Source of the DNA: Fimbriimonadales bacterium
GTDB lineage: Bacteria > Armatimonadota > Fimbriimonadia > Fimbriimonadales > GBS-DC
NCBI GenBank assembly: GCA_025998675.1
Contig: AP024673.1
Span: 124,001 to 188,000, forward strand
Direction: 5' to 3'
Length of the DNA: 64,000 bases
Positions 1-8,856 of this stretch are shown piece after piece. The first letter of the stretch is position 1. Each line of letters begins with the position of its first letter. The position numbers and the translations under genes are program-made. The notes below the pieces were generated by a model, which did no database searches, was not told the DNA's origin, and worked only from the letters and a program-made list of their open reading frames with translations.

Positions 1-238
1 CGCATATGCAGGCGGCGCGAACGGCGCGTTCAGCGCTGTGATACCCGTCTCGCTCTCCGTGCCTGCCAACGATGTGACCGTGTACGAAACCTTCCAGCTC
101 GGCGGGATTATCACCAACACCTCGTCTGCCGCGCTGATGCTGGTGGAGCAGGACTGGACCGTCGTGCCGGAACCGGCGAGCATGATGGCGCTGGCGACCG
201 GGCTGGGCGGCATCCTGCTGCGCCGTCGCCGACGCTGA
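1..238 (+). CDS. PEP-CTERM sorted protein, C-terminal fragment
   Basis: The frame is open to the left edge of the window, so only the last 78 or so residues are visible. The end shows the classic PEP-CTERM signal: VPEP, then a hydrophobic stretch (MMALATGLGGILL), then a run of arginines at the stop. In known systems this tail directs export and processing by an exosortase, usually for surface or matrix proteins. The visible upstream part is beta-rich and has no recognisable domain. A strong terminator follows directly. Confidence 0.8.
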   Translation, partial: AYAGGANGAFSAVIPVSLSVPANDVTVYETFQLGGIITNTSSAALMLVEQDWTVVPEPASMMALATGLGGILLRRRRR

Positions 239-271
239 GTCTCCATCCTCCTTTCGCAGCGAATCACACGC

Positions 272-298
272 GGGCGGTCGCTGACCGCCCTTTTTTTT
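272..298 (+). terminator. Rho-independent terminator
   Basis: A perfect 8-bp stem (GGGCGGTC / GACCGCCC) with a 3-nt loop is followed by eight T. It lies just after the PEP-CTERM gene and should end that transcript. Confidence 0.9.
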
Positions 299-340
299 GT
301 TGGCAGGAGAAACCGACTCGCATGCGAATCGTCTTTGTGT

Positions 341-1702
341 ATGAGGATGCAACGACGCATGTGGGGAGGCTTCTGTGCGCTGCTGCTTGCTGGTATACTG
401 GCAGGCTGCGGCGGCGAAAATCGGGTCGGCGTGGTGTCGGGAACCATCACGGATATTGAGGGCGATCCCGTCGCCGACGCGGAAGTGTTCGCCGCCAACT
501 CCGTCAACAGTCGCACCCGTTCGCTGCAAAACGGCACCTACTACCTGACGAATGTGCCCGACCGATTCACGATTATCCGCGCCCGCGCCGTGATTAACGG
601 GGTGGAATACACGGGGCAGAATGTGGCGCAGGTGTTCGAAAACGAGCAATCCAAAAGCGTGAACATCATGATTGCGCCCGCGAATCAGCAGGGTACCGTG
701 GAGGGGTTCGTGCGCGATGCGCTGGGGCGGGGGATTGAGGGCGCGCGTGTGTTCGCGGGCGGCGCGCTCAGTAGCGCGTTCGCCGTCACGGACCAGCGCG
801 GGTTCTATCGCATTGCGGGGCTGCCCGCAGGCTACGAGTACCCCATCGTTGCCTCCGCGCCCGACTACGAAAACGACCGGCGCACCGTGCAGGTCGTCGC
901 GGGGCAGACTTCCGTCATCAGCTTCACGCTGAACGGTTCGGTCAACCGCCCTGTGCAGACGCCGCTGAACCTCTCGGCGACGGCGTGGACGCTGCCGCGC
1001 ACGCTGACCGCCACGCGCAGCGCGCGTGAACGCGACGCCTACGACGCGATCCGCGCCCTGTTCGACGACAAGCCGCGCCCCCGCCGCACGGTCGCCTCGC
1101 GCGCCACAGGCGATTACTGGATCGAGGTGAGTCTCAGCTGGGACTACGAGGAGCAGACCAGCCTGCTGGGGTACGGCATCTATCGCGGACGCACCCTCGA
1201 GGAACTCGACCGCAATGCGATTGCCTTCCTGCGCGACCCGCTGGCGGACTTTTTCGCCGATTTGGACCCTGCGCTGCAGCCGAATGTGACCTATTTCTAC
1301 GAAATCGTCGCGCTGAACACCGACTACCTCAACGAGCTGCCCGGTACGGTTTCGGGGCGGAGCAACCGCGTGAGCGCGCGCCCGTTCACGCCCATTGCCC
1401 TCACGCGCCCGTTCCCCAACGAGATGGTGGACGGACTTATCCTGCAGTGGACGCCCGTGCCCAACGCCGACTACTACCTCGTGCTGATTTATGACCGCTT
1501 CCCCGACTATCAGGTCGCGCCGTACTACCCGACGGACCTGAACAATCCGGGCGCGGCGAAGGTGTTCGCTCCCGCGACCTCGCTGGTCTACACGGGACCG
1601 ACGCTGGTGAGCGGGCGCACCTACTATGCGGTGGTGCTGGCGTTCACCAACGACCGCAGCACGCGCGCCATCAGCCAGATTGTGCCGTTTCAGGCGCGTT
1701 AG
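341..1702 (+). CDS. Secreted lipoprotein with carboxypeptidase-regulatory-like and fibronectin-like domains
   Basis: About 453 residues. The N-terminus is a lipoprotein signal peptide ending in the lipobox LAGC, so the mature protein should be anchored by a lipidated Cys. Two carboxypeptidase-regulatory-like beta-sandwich repeats follow (roughly residues 32-105 and 110-190; motifs GTITDIEGDPVADAEV and GFVRDALGRGIEGARV), then a region resembling fibronectin type III domains. I chose ATG 341; an in-frame TTG at 335 and ATGs at 347 and 359 are alternatives. Probably a surface or periplasmic binding or structural protein; the ligand is unknown. trpS follows after 18 bp but has its own -10 box. 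Confidence 0.75.
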   Translation: MRMQRRMWGGFCALLLAGILAGCGGENRVGVVSGTITDIEGDPVADAEVFAANSVNSRTRSLQNGTYYLTNVPDRFTIIRARAVINGVEYTGQNVAQVFENEQSKSVNIMIAPANQQGTVEGFVRDALGRGIEGARVFAGGALSSAFAVTDQRGFYRIAGLPAGYEYPIVASAPDYENDRRTVQVVAGQTSVISFTLNGSVNRPVQTPLNLSATAWTLPRTLTATRSARERDAYDAIRALFDDKPRPRRTVASRATGDYWIEVSLSWDYEEQTSLLGYGIYRGRTLEELDRNAIAFLRDPLADFFADLDPALQPNVTYFYEIVALNTDYLNELPGTVSGRSNRVSARPFTPIALTRPFPNEMVDGLILQWTPVPNADYYLVLIYDRFPDYQVAPYYPTDLNNPGAAKVFAPATSLVYTGPTLVSGRTYYAVVLAFTNDRSTRAISQIVPFQAR

Positions 1703-1720
1703 GGGTATACTCTCTCGCCG

Positions 1721-2788
1721 ATGAGCGAGCGCAAACGGGTGCTAACAGGCGATCGCCCCACGGGCAAACTGCATCTGGGGCACTATGTGGGGTCGCTGCA
1801 GAATCGCGTGCAGCTGCAGGACGAGTACGAATGCTACTTCCTCATCGCCGACCTGCATATGCTGACCACGCGCCCGACGCACGCCGACATCGAAGAGATG
1901 CGCACGAATATCCGCGAGATGGTGCTGGACTACCTCGCGGTGGGGATTGACCCGCACAAATCCACGATTTACCTGCAGTCGGCGGTACATGCCGTGTACG
2001 AGATGAACCTGATTTTTGAGATGCTGGTCTCGCTGCCGCGCCTGACGCGCCTGCCGAGCCTCAAAGACATGGCGCGCGCCGCCAACATCGATGATGAAGC
2101 CATCCCCTTCGGACTGGTGGGCTACCCCGTGTTGCAGGCGGCGGATATCCTGATGCCCCGCGCGCACCTCGTGCCCGTTGGCAAGGACAACGAAGCGCAT
2201 GTCGAAATCACGCGCGAGATTGCCCGCCGCTTCAATAACCTCTACGGCGAGGTGTTCCCCATCCCCGAAGTGATGCTCAGTGAAGTACCCACCCTCGTCG
2301 GCACGGACGGGCAGGCGAAGATGAGCAAGAGCTTGAACAACGCGATTTTCCTCTCGGACGACCCCAAAACCGTCGAGAAGAAGGTGCGCGGGATGTATAC
2401 CGACCCCAAACGCATCCGCGCCGACATTCCGGGCACGGTGGAGGGCAACCCCGTGTTCATCTACCATGATATTTTCAACCCCGACCGCGACGAGGTTGAC
2501 GACCTTAAGGCGCGCTATCGGCAGGGGCGCGTGGGGGATGTGGAGGTCAAGGAGAAGCTCGCGCGCGCCCTGAACGCCTTCTTAGACCCCATCCGCGAAC
2601 GCCGCGAGCAGTTCGCTAAAGAGCGCGGGCTGGTGGAGGAGATTATCTACACGGGCACGCTCAGGGTGCGCCAGATTGCCGATGAGACGCTGGAGGCGAT
2701 GAAGCAGGCGATGGGACTGCGCGGTATCTGGCGCAATATTGAGCGCAAGGCGCGCGAGCGTATGAAGGAATCGTCGCCAACCTCTTGA
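1721..2788 (+). CDS. trpS: Tryptophan-tRNA ligase
   Basis: 355 residues, normal length for bacterial TrpRS. It charges tRNA-Trp with tryptophan using ATP. The class I signatures are both present: the HIGH-type motif ([12 protein letters not shown], about residues 16-27) and KMSKS near residue 203, with typical family blocks between them. A TATACT box at 1706-1711 lies 9 nt before the ATG and no Shine-Dalgarno sequence is visible, suggesting a very short or absent leader. The stop codon overlaps the -35 element of the glnA promoter. Confidence 0.97.
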   Translation: MSERKRVLTGDRPTGKLHLGHYVGSLQNRVQLQDEYECYFLIADLHMLTTRPTHADIEEMRTNIREMVLDYLAVGIDPHKSTIYLQSAVHAVYEMNLIFEMLVSLPRLTRLPSLKDMARAANIDDEAIPFGLVGYPVLQAADILMPRAHLVPVGKDNEAHVEITREIARRFNNLYGEVFPIPEVMLSEVPTLVGTDGQAKMSKSLNNAIFLSDDPKTVEKKVRGMYTDPKRIRADIPGTVEGNPVFIYHDIFNPDRDEVDDLKARYRQGRVGDVEVKEKLARALNAFLDPIRERREQFAKERGLVEEIIYTGTLRVRQIADETLEAMKQAMGLRGIWRNIERKARERMKESSPTS

Positions 2789-2813
2789 CACACCCTGCAG
2801 GCTGGGGTATAAT
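2785..2813 (+). promoter_or_regulatory. Consensus sigma-70 promoter of glnA
   Basis: TTGACA (2785-2790), exactly 17 bp, then TATAAT (2808-2813): a perfect consensus promoter. It overlaps the trpS stop codon. Transcription should start near 2820, giving a glnA leader of about 165 nt. Confidence 0.9.
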
Positions 2814-2819
2814 ACCACC

Positions 2820-2984
2820 GAATCGTGCAGTCGCCCACACTGCATCGCGATGAGGCATGCAGACCTCCTATGCGCTGCCCGATTGCCCGCACCTGTCGGC
2901 AATGACGCCGCCTCGATAGGCGCGCATCTGCGCGCGCTCGCTGGCAACCCTGCCAGACACTATACACAATCAGAGGAGGTTCGT
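2820..2984 (+). promoter_or_regulatory. Structured glnA 5' leader with a possible anti-Shine-Dalgarno element
   Basis: The leader has a hairpin at 2826-2844 (TGCAGT / ACTGCA) and a second one near 2941-2956 (CTGGCA / TGCCAG). ACCTCCT at 2863-2869 is the perfect complement of AGGAGGT at 2974-2980, which is the glnA ribosome binding site. Pairing of these would hide the site. Whether a ligand or protein controls such a switch cannot be told from sequence; I do not recognise a known riboswitch class here. Confidence 0.45.
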
Positions 2985-4400
2985 ATGAGTCCACGCGAAG
3001 CAATCCAGTTCGCGCGTGAACATAACGCGCGTGTCGTTGATGTCAAGTTCACCGACCTGTTCGGCATGTGGCATCACTTCTCGATGCCGATTGAATCGTT
3101 CACAGAGGAGATGTTCGAAGAGGGCATCGGGTTCGATGGCTCCTCCATCCGCGGCTTCCAGTCCATCAATGTCTCCGACATGCTGCTGCTGCCCGACCCG
3201 ACGACGGTGTTTATGGACCCGTTCCCCGAAGTACCGACCGTGAGCGTGATTTGTAATGTGGTGGATCCCATCACGCGCGAGCGGTACACGCGCGACCCGC
3301 GCTATGTGGCGCAGAAAGCAGAGACCTACCTGCGCTCGACGGGCATCGCCGACACCGCCTATTTTGGTCCCGAAGTGGAGTTCTATGTGTTCAACGATGT
3401 GCGCTATGCACAGGGGGCGCACTTCGGCTACTACTACATCGACTCGGACGAGGGCGAATGGAACACGGGACGCGAAGAGTCGCCGAATCTGGGCTACAAG
3501 ATGCGCCTCAAGGGCGGCTACTTCCCGTGCCCGCCCGCCGACACGCAGCAAGACCTGCGCACGGAGATGATGCTCACCCTGCAGGAGGTCGGCATCGAGG
3601 TGGAGCTGCAACATCATGAGGTGGGCGCGGCAGGCCAGGCGGAGATTGACATCAGGTTCGATACGCTCGTGCGCATCGCCGACAAGGTGCAGCTGTATAA
3701 GTATGTGATTCGGAATGTCGCGGCGCGCAACGGCTACACCGTGACCTTCATGCCCAAGCCTGTGTTTCAGGACAACGGGTCAGGCATGCACACGCACCAG
3801 AGCCTGTGGAAAGACGGCGTGAACCTGTTCTATGACGAGCGGGGCTACGCGATGCTGTCGGACACGGCGCGCTACTACATCGGCGGGCTGCTCAAGCACG
3901 CGCCCGCGATTCTGGCGTTCGCCGCGCCGACGACTAACTCCTACCGCCGTCTGGTGCCGGGCTACGAAGCGCCTATTAATCTGGTCTACAGCCAGCGCAA
4001 CCGCAGCGCGTGTATCCGCATCCCGACCTACTCCAGCAGCCCGAAGGCGCGGCGCATCGAGTTCCGCGCGCCCGACCCGACGGCGAACCCGTATCTGGCG
4101 TTCGCGGCGATGGTGATGGCGGGCATCGACGGCATCCAGAACCGCATCGAGCCGCCCGACCCCATCGACAAAGACCTTTACGAGCTGCCGCCCGACGAGC
4201 GCCGGGGCATCCTGACCACGCCGCCCACGCTCGCCGACGCGCTGAACGCGCTGGAGCAGGACCACGAGTTCCTGATGCGCGGCGGCGTTTTCACACCCGA
4301 CCTGCTGGAGACCTATCTGGAGTATAAGCGCGTCAAGGAGGTGGACGCTATCCTGTTGCGTCCGCATCCTTACGAGTTCGCGCTCTACTACGACGCCTGA
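2985..4400 (+). CDS. glnA: Glutamine synthetase, type I
   Basis: 471 residues, the standard length of GSI. It makes glutamine from glutamate, ammonia and ATP and is the main ammonium-assimilating enzyme. Typical blocks are visible: the N-terminal beta-grasp (VKFTDLFGMWHH), GFDGSSIRGF, the metal/ATP region (NGSGMHTHQS) and the late NPYLAFAAMVMAG block. Tyr399 lies in DLYELPP, which matches the adenylylation loop of GSI-beta enzymes, so covalent control is possible. ATG 2985 is set by the strong AGGAGGT upstream; the open frame continues to 2850 but that part is the leader. Confidence 0.97.
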   Translation: MSPREAIQFAREHNARVVDVKFTDLFGMWHHFSMPIESFTEEMFEEGIGFDGSSIRGFQSINVSDMLLLPDPTTVFMDPFPEVPTVSVICNVVDPITRERYTRDPRYVAQKAETYLRSTGIADTAYFGPEVEFYVFNDVRYAQGAHFGYYYIDSDEGEWNTGREESPNLGYKMRLKGGYFPCPPADTQQDLRTEMMLTLQEVGIEVELQHHEVGAAGQAEIDIRFDTLVRIADKVQLYKYVIRNVAARNGYTVTFMPKPVFQDNGSGMHTHQSLWKDGVNLFYDERGYAMLSDTARYYIGGLLKHAPAILAFAAPTTNSYRRLVPGYEAPINLVYSQRNRSACIRIPTYSSSPKARRIEFRAPDPTANPYLAFAAMVMAGIDGIQNRIEPPDPIDKDLYELPPDERRGILTTPPTLADALNALEQDHEFLMRGGVFTPDLLETYLEYKRVKEVDAILLRPHPYEFALYYDA

Positions 4401-4417
4401 GACTCCCCAAACGAGAA

Positions 4418-4448
4418 CGGTACGGGCGCAGCGACCGCGCCCGTACCG
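4418..4448. terminator. Hairpin between convergent glnA and clpB
   Basis: A perfect 12-bp inverted repeat (CGGTACGGGCGC and its complement, 7-nt loop) sits in the gap between the two convergent genes. It has no U-tract on either side, so it may act as a 3'-end stabiliser or a factor-assisted bidirectional terminator. Confidence 0.6.
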
Positions 4449-4485
4449 CGCCTCTATACAAGCCACCCCCGCTCTGAAGCGCGCC

Positions 4486-7098
4486 TTACGCCATCGCCTG
4501 CGCGACCTGCACGCGCTCGAACACAAACGCCCCGTCGCGATAGTCCACGCGCACCGTGTCGCCGTCCATGAACTCGCGGGCAAGCAGTCGCTGCGCCAGC
4601 GGGTTCAGAATCTCGCGCTCGATGGTGCGGCGCAACGGGCGCGCGCCCAGCTGCGGGTCGTAGCCCCGAATCGCCAGCTCCTGCTTCGCCTCCTCGGTCA
4701 ACTCCAGCGCAATCTTGCGCTCGTCCAGACGCTTCTGGATGTAGCGCAGCTGCAGGTCGACGATGCGCTTAATCTGCAGGATGTCGAGCGGGTTGAACAT
4801 GATAATCTCGTCGATGCGGTTCAGGAACTCCGGTCGGAAGTGCGCCCGCACCGCCTGCATGATTTGCTCGCGGATGTCGTCCTTGTTGAACTCGTTCATC
4901 TCCTGATACAGCACCGAGCCGATGTTGCTGGTCATAATCACCAGCGTATTGCGGAAGTCGACCGTGCGCCCCTGTCCGTCGGTGAGGCGTCCGTCGTCGA
5001 GCAGTTGCAGCAGCACATTGAAGACCTCCGGGTGCGCTTTTTCGATTTCGTCGAACAGGATGACGCTGTAGGGGCGTCGGCGGATGGCTTCGGTGAGTTG
5101 TCCGCCCTCCTCGTAGCCGACATAGCCCGGCGGCGCGCCAATCAGCCGCGCGACAGAGTGCCGCTCCATATATTCGCTCATGTCGATACGCACGAGGTTG
5201 CGCTCATCGTCGAACAGGAACTCGGCGAGCGCTTTCGCCAGCTCGGTCTTGCCCACGCCCGTCGGTCCCAGGAAGATGAACGAGCCGATGGGGCGGTTGG
5301 GGTCGGACAGCCCCGCGCGCGAGCGGCGGATGGCGTTGGCGACGGCGACGATTGCCTCGTCCTGCCCCACCACGCGCTGGTGCAGCCGCGCCTCGATGTG
5401 CAGCAGCTTCTCACTCTCGGTCTCCTTGAGTCGCTGCACGGGTACGCCCGTCCATTTGGCGACCACTTCGGCGATGTCGTCGGCGTCCACCTCTTCCTTG
5501 AGCAGTTGCATCTCGGTTTGCACTTCGGCAAGCTGCTCCTGCAGGCTCTGGAGCTGTTTCTGGAGTTCGAGCAGCACGCCGTAGCGCAGCTCGGCGGCGC
5601 GTGCGAAGTCGCCCGCGCGCTCCGCCTGTTGCTCCTCAAAGCGAGTCTGCTCGATGCGCTCTTTGGTCTCGCGGATGCGCGTAATCAGCTCCTTCTCGCG
5701 CTGCCAGTGGGCGACCAGTCGGCTCTTTTCCTCGTTGAGCGCCGCCAGCTCGCGCTCCAGCCGCGCGATTTGCTCTTTGGCTTGCGGGTTCTCCTCTTCG
5801 CGGCGCAGCGCCTCGCGCTCGATCTCCAGCTGGCGGATTTTGCGGTCGATCTCGTCGATTTCGGTGGGCATGGAGTCGATTTCCATGCGCAGTTTCGCCG
5901 CCGCCTCGTCGATGAGGTCAATCGCCTTATCGGGCAGGAATCGGTCGGTGATGTAGCGGCTGGAGAGTTTGGCGGCGGCGACGATGGCGCTGTCGCTGAT
6001 GCGCACGCCGTGATGCACTTCGTAGCGTTCCTTCAGCCCGCGCAGGATGGCGATGGCGTCCTCGATGCTCGGCTCGCCGACATAGACGGGCTGGAAGCGT
6101 CGCTCCAGCGCGGGGTCTTTCTCGATGTGCTTGCGGTACTCGTCGAGGGTGGTTGCGCCGATGGTGCGCAGCTCACCGCGCGCGAGCAGGGGCTTGAGCA
6201 TGTTGGCGGCGTCCATCGCGCCCTCCGCTGCGCCCGCGCCGACCAGCGTGTGAATCTCGTCGATGAACAGGATAATCTGCCCTTCGGCGCTGGAGACCTC
6301 CTTCAGCACGGCTTTGAGCCGCTCTTCGAACTCGCCGCGATACTTCGCGCCGGCAATCAGCGCGCCGAGGTCCAGCTGCACGACGCGCTTATCCTTGAGC
6401 GTGTCGGGCACATCGCCGGTGGCAATGCGCTGCGCCAGTCCCTCGACGATGGCGGTCTTGCCGACGCCGGGCTCGCCAATCAGCACGGGGTTGTTTTTGG
6501 TGCGTCGCGACAGCACATGAATCACGCGCCGAATCTCCTCGTCGCGTCCGATCACGGGGTCGAGTTTGCCCTGTCGCGCCAGCAGGGTGAGGTCACGCCC
6601 GTACTTTTCGAGCGCCTGATACTTCTCTTCGGGGTTTTGGTCGGTGATGCGCTGTCCGCCGCGGATGTCCTGCAGGGCGCGCAGGATGGCGTCGCGCGTG
6701 ACGCCCTGCATGCGCAGCGCGCGTCCCGCTTCGCCTGCCGTGTCCGCCGCCAGCCCCAGCAGCAGGTGTTCCGTGCTGACATACTCGTCCTTGAGGCGGA
6801 GCGCCTCGTCGAAGGCGGTATCGAGCGCGGTCTTCAGTCGCTGGGTAATCTGTGCGCCGACGGTGGACGCGCCCGATACCTGCGGGCGTCGCCCCAGATC
6901 CTGCTCGATTGCAGACTCGATTGTGCGGGGCAGCGCGCCCAGCTTCTGCAGCAGCGACGGCACAACGCCTCCCTCCTGCCGCAGCAGCGTTAGTAGCAGA
7001 TGTTCGCAGTCTATTGCAGGGTGGCGGTACTGCTCCGTGAGCTGTTGCGCCTCCTGCAGGGCTTCCTGCGCCTTGATGGTCAGTTTGTCAAATCGCAT
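4486..7098 (-). CDS. clpB: ClpB disaggregase (AAA+ chaperone)
   Basis: 870 residues, full length for ClpB. It threads aggregated proteins through a hexameric ring and works with DnaK. Domain order: two Clp N-repeats (1-145), first AAA module with Walker A GEPGVGKT near 205-212, the long middle coiled coil (about 410-525) that separates ClpB from ClpA/ClpC, second AAA module with GPTGVGKT near 605, and a C-terminal D2-small domain. A GGAGGAACG ribosome site precedes the ATG. An HspR-type operator lies just upstream. Confidence 0.97.
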   Translation of the reverse strand: MRFDKLTIKAQEALQEAQQLTEQYRHPAIDCEHLLLTLLRQEGGVVPSLLQKLGALPRTIESAIEQDLGRRPQVSGASTVGAQITQRLKTALDTAFDEALRLKDEYVSTEHLLLGLAADTAGEAGRALRMQGVTRDAILRALQDIRGGQRITDQNPEEKYQALEKYGRDLTLLARQGKLDPVIGRDEEIRRVIHVLSRRTKNNPVLIGEPGVGKTAIVEGLAQRIATGDVPDTLKDKRVVQLDLGALIAGAKYRGEFEERLKAVLKEVSSAEGQIILFIDEIHTLVGAGAAEGAMDAANMLKPLLARGELRTIGATTLDEYRKHIEKDPALERRFQPVYVGEPSIEDAIAILRGLKERYEVHHGVRISDSAIVAAAKLSSRYITDRFLPDKAIDLIDEAAAKLRMEIDSMPTEIDEIDRKIRQLEIEREALRREEENPQAKEQIARLERELAALNEEKSRLVAHWQREKELITRIRETKERIEQTRFEEQQAERAGDFARAAELRYGVLLELQKQLQSLQEQLAEVQTEMQLLKEEVDADDIAEVVAKWTGVPVQRLKETESEKLLHIEARLHQRVVGQDEAIVAVANAIRRSRAGLSDPNRPIGSFIFLGPTGVGKTELAKALAEFLFDDERNLVRIDMSEYMERHSVARLIGAPPGYVGYEEGGQLTEAIRRRPYSVILFDEIEKAHPEVFNVLLQLLDDGRLTDGQGRTVDFRNTLVIMTSNIGSVLYQEMNEFNKDDIREQIMQAVRAHFRPEFLNRIDEIIMFNPLDILQIKRIVDLQLRYIQKRLDERKIALELTEEAKQELAIRGYDPQLGARPLRRTIEREILNPLAQRLLAREFMDGDTVRVDYRDGAFVFERVQVAQAMA

Positions 7099-7112
7099 CG
7101 TCGTTCCTCCAA

Positions 7113-7157
7113 GTTGAGTGTGCTGTTATCAAGTTGCTTGATACGCACTGTATAATA
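7113..7157 (-). promoter_or_regulatory. clpB promoter with HAIR-like (HspR) operator
   Basis: Read on the minus strand, 7133-7113 is CTTGATA-N7-ACTCAAC, close to the HAIR consensus CTTGAGT-N7-ACTCAAG bound by the heat-shock repressor HspR, a known controller of clpB in several phyla. A further TATCAAG half-site makes a 7-bp inverted repeat (7127-7143) with the first arm. A -10 candidate TATTAT is at 7157-7152. The operator lies between -10 and the ribosome site, a good place to block transcription. No hspR gene is in the window. Confidence 0.6.
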
Positions 7158-7353
7158 CCTGATGAGGGTGGAAAAAGTTCCCCGAGTTTGGCGGATAGAG
7201 GTTCGCTGCGCAGATATTCAATATACTCCGAGAACAGACGAGCCTTATTTCGAAGAGACCGTAATACGATGCATCCACGCAAAAATTTGGCTTAGGCATC
7301 GTAGCAACCGATACCAAACCACCTATTTCTTTGAACCAGTACAGTAAAGAGCA

Positions 7354-8856
7354 TTACAACTGTTGACTTGCTCCCTCTAGACACAGTAGGATGTCCCGGC
7401 AAAAAATCCTGCCCTTTTCTGCCTCTTCTTGGGATATGGGTCTAGAATGCGCTAGAGAATTGCGTATACGAACCAGTACTTCCAGTCTTTCTTCAAACCT
7501 TAACTTTGCCTTTTCTTTGTCTTTTCCTAATATTTTATATTTGTATTTTTCTGAAAATAATGGATAAAACAATTTCCAAAAGCGAAATATAACCTTGAAA
7601 GGAAAATCGAAATCAGTATACCAAAGAATTTCGTTCAACGAGCAATCTTCATACCTCGAGTTTTCTTTTTTATACCTTCTATTAGCTTCCTCGATTTCTG
7701 ATTTGAAAATTTTAGGTAGTTCGTGAATCCTTTCCATCTGTACCAGCTTGCTGGTGACGAACCGCCTAATTTCATCTTCTAACTGGCTGAGTAACTCTCG
7801 CAACGTGGCTGTCGGACTCGACACATATCTATCATAAAAAACTGTTTCTTCTGGAACGTCGTTTTGGCATATCCACTCTTGACATGTAGTTCCTGAAATT
7901 TTGTATTTGTTTTGTTCTTTATGGGCAAGTCCCACATAACAAAGAACACGTAGAGCATCTCTAACCTTTCCCATTCCTATTTTCGTTCGCATGTTTATTT
8001 CCTCGGCAGATAGGAGGGTATTATCTTCCATGCTACGGTACACTCTGCGTTCATCTTCGCCTAAATGATCAAACCACCATTGTCTGAATATAACATCATG
8101 TTCGTCCCATAATTTTTGTTCTGCCAACTCTATGGCTCTAGTCCACTCGTCCGTTGAAGAACACACTTGGTACATAAGATATTGAATAAGAAAAGGATGA
8201 CCTCCTGTCTTCTCCCATACTATACTGCACAATTCTTTTGGAAACCTGTTTTGCGTAGGCTCACTGACTAAGAGATAGCTGTCTTCTTCATCCAGTAACA
8301 TAAGGTATTTCCATGACAAAACATTTGCTAGTGGAGAACCTGGGCTCTCCCGCAGTACCTGCATTGTTCTTGAGCCTGCGGCTACAATAGTTAGATAACC
8401 CGAAGTTTCTTGAGTGTTGTGTAGTAGAGATCTTAGATTGTTGAAAAACACAGGATGCCATCCGAATTCTCGAATGCTATCGAACTCATCCAGCAACCAG
8501 ACTACCTTTGCGTACCCATGCTTTTTCTTTGCCTGAATCGTGCGTATTACGATCTCTATACCGCTTGCTGATAGTCCGATAGAGTCCTCCCCAGTAAGCC
8601 ATGCGAGTGCTTGTGAGGCATCTGAGCAAGACGGCATCGTTTGGATGTCTATGTATGACACACTTAGATGATTTATACGCTGGAGCTCTTCATTCAGTCG
8701 CCTTAGAAAAGTCGTTTTGCCCATCCTCCGCCCGCCTACTAATGCGTAAGACTCGCCTCGCAGCAGTCCCTTAGATACCTCGTGGATTAGGTTCAAGCGG
8801 TGCTTCCCATAGAAAAGCGATGGGTTGATTCGCAGCCAATCAAATGGGTTCTCCAT
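7354..8856 (-). CDS. STAND/AAA-type NTPase with C-terminal HEPN RNase domain
   Basis: 500 residues. Residues 1-240 form a P-loop NTPase: Walker A GGRRMGKT (41-48), Walker B VVWLLDEFD (118-126) and the GGHPFL motif (218-223) typical of the archaeal/STAND ATPase group. A winged-helix-like part follows (about 265-325). The C-terminal 140 residues are helical and end with R465-N-S-L-A-H470, the RNxxxH signature of HEPN ribonucleases, most like the Swt1 type. Its start overlaps the stop of the preceding gene (TAATG, one shared base), so the two are translated together. Base composition is clearly lower in GC than the surroundings. Inferred role: the RNase effector of a two-gene defence module. The HEPN call rests on motif and helical context only. 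Confidence 0.7.
   Translation of the reverse strand: MENPFDWLRINPSLFYGKHRLNLIHEVSKGLLRGESYALVGGRRMGKTTFLRRLNEELQRINHLSVSYIDIQTMPSCSDASQALAWLTGEDSIGLSASGIEIVIRTIQAKKKHGYAKVVWLLDEFDSIREFGWHPVFFNNLRSLLHNTQETSGYLTIVAAGSRTMQVLRESPGSPLANVLSWKYLMLLDEEDSYLLVSEPTQNRFPKELCSIVWEKTGGHPFLIQYLMYQVCSSTDEWTRAIELAEQKLWDEHDVIFRQWWFDHLGEDERRVYRSMEDNTLLSAEEINMRTKIGMGKVRDALRVLCYVGLAHKEQNKYKISGTTCQEWICQNDVPEETVFYDRYVSSPTATLRELLSQLEDEIRRFVTSKLVQMERIHELPKIFKSEIEEANRRYKKENSRYEDCSLNEILWYTDFDFPFKVIFRFWKLFYPLFSEKYKYKILGKDKEKAKLRFEERLEVLVRIRNSLAHSRPISQEEAEKGRIFCRDILLCLEGASQQL

Noticed and set aside
2820-2984. Known glutamine riboswitch in the glnA leader
   Set aside because: The conserved core of the glnA/Downstream-peptide motifs was not recognisable.
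4840-6993. 717-residue open frame on the plus strand
   Set aside because: It lies wholly opposite clpB and its composition is that of an antisense shadow in high-GC DNA; no domain is visible.
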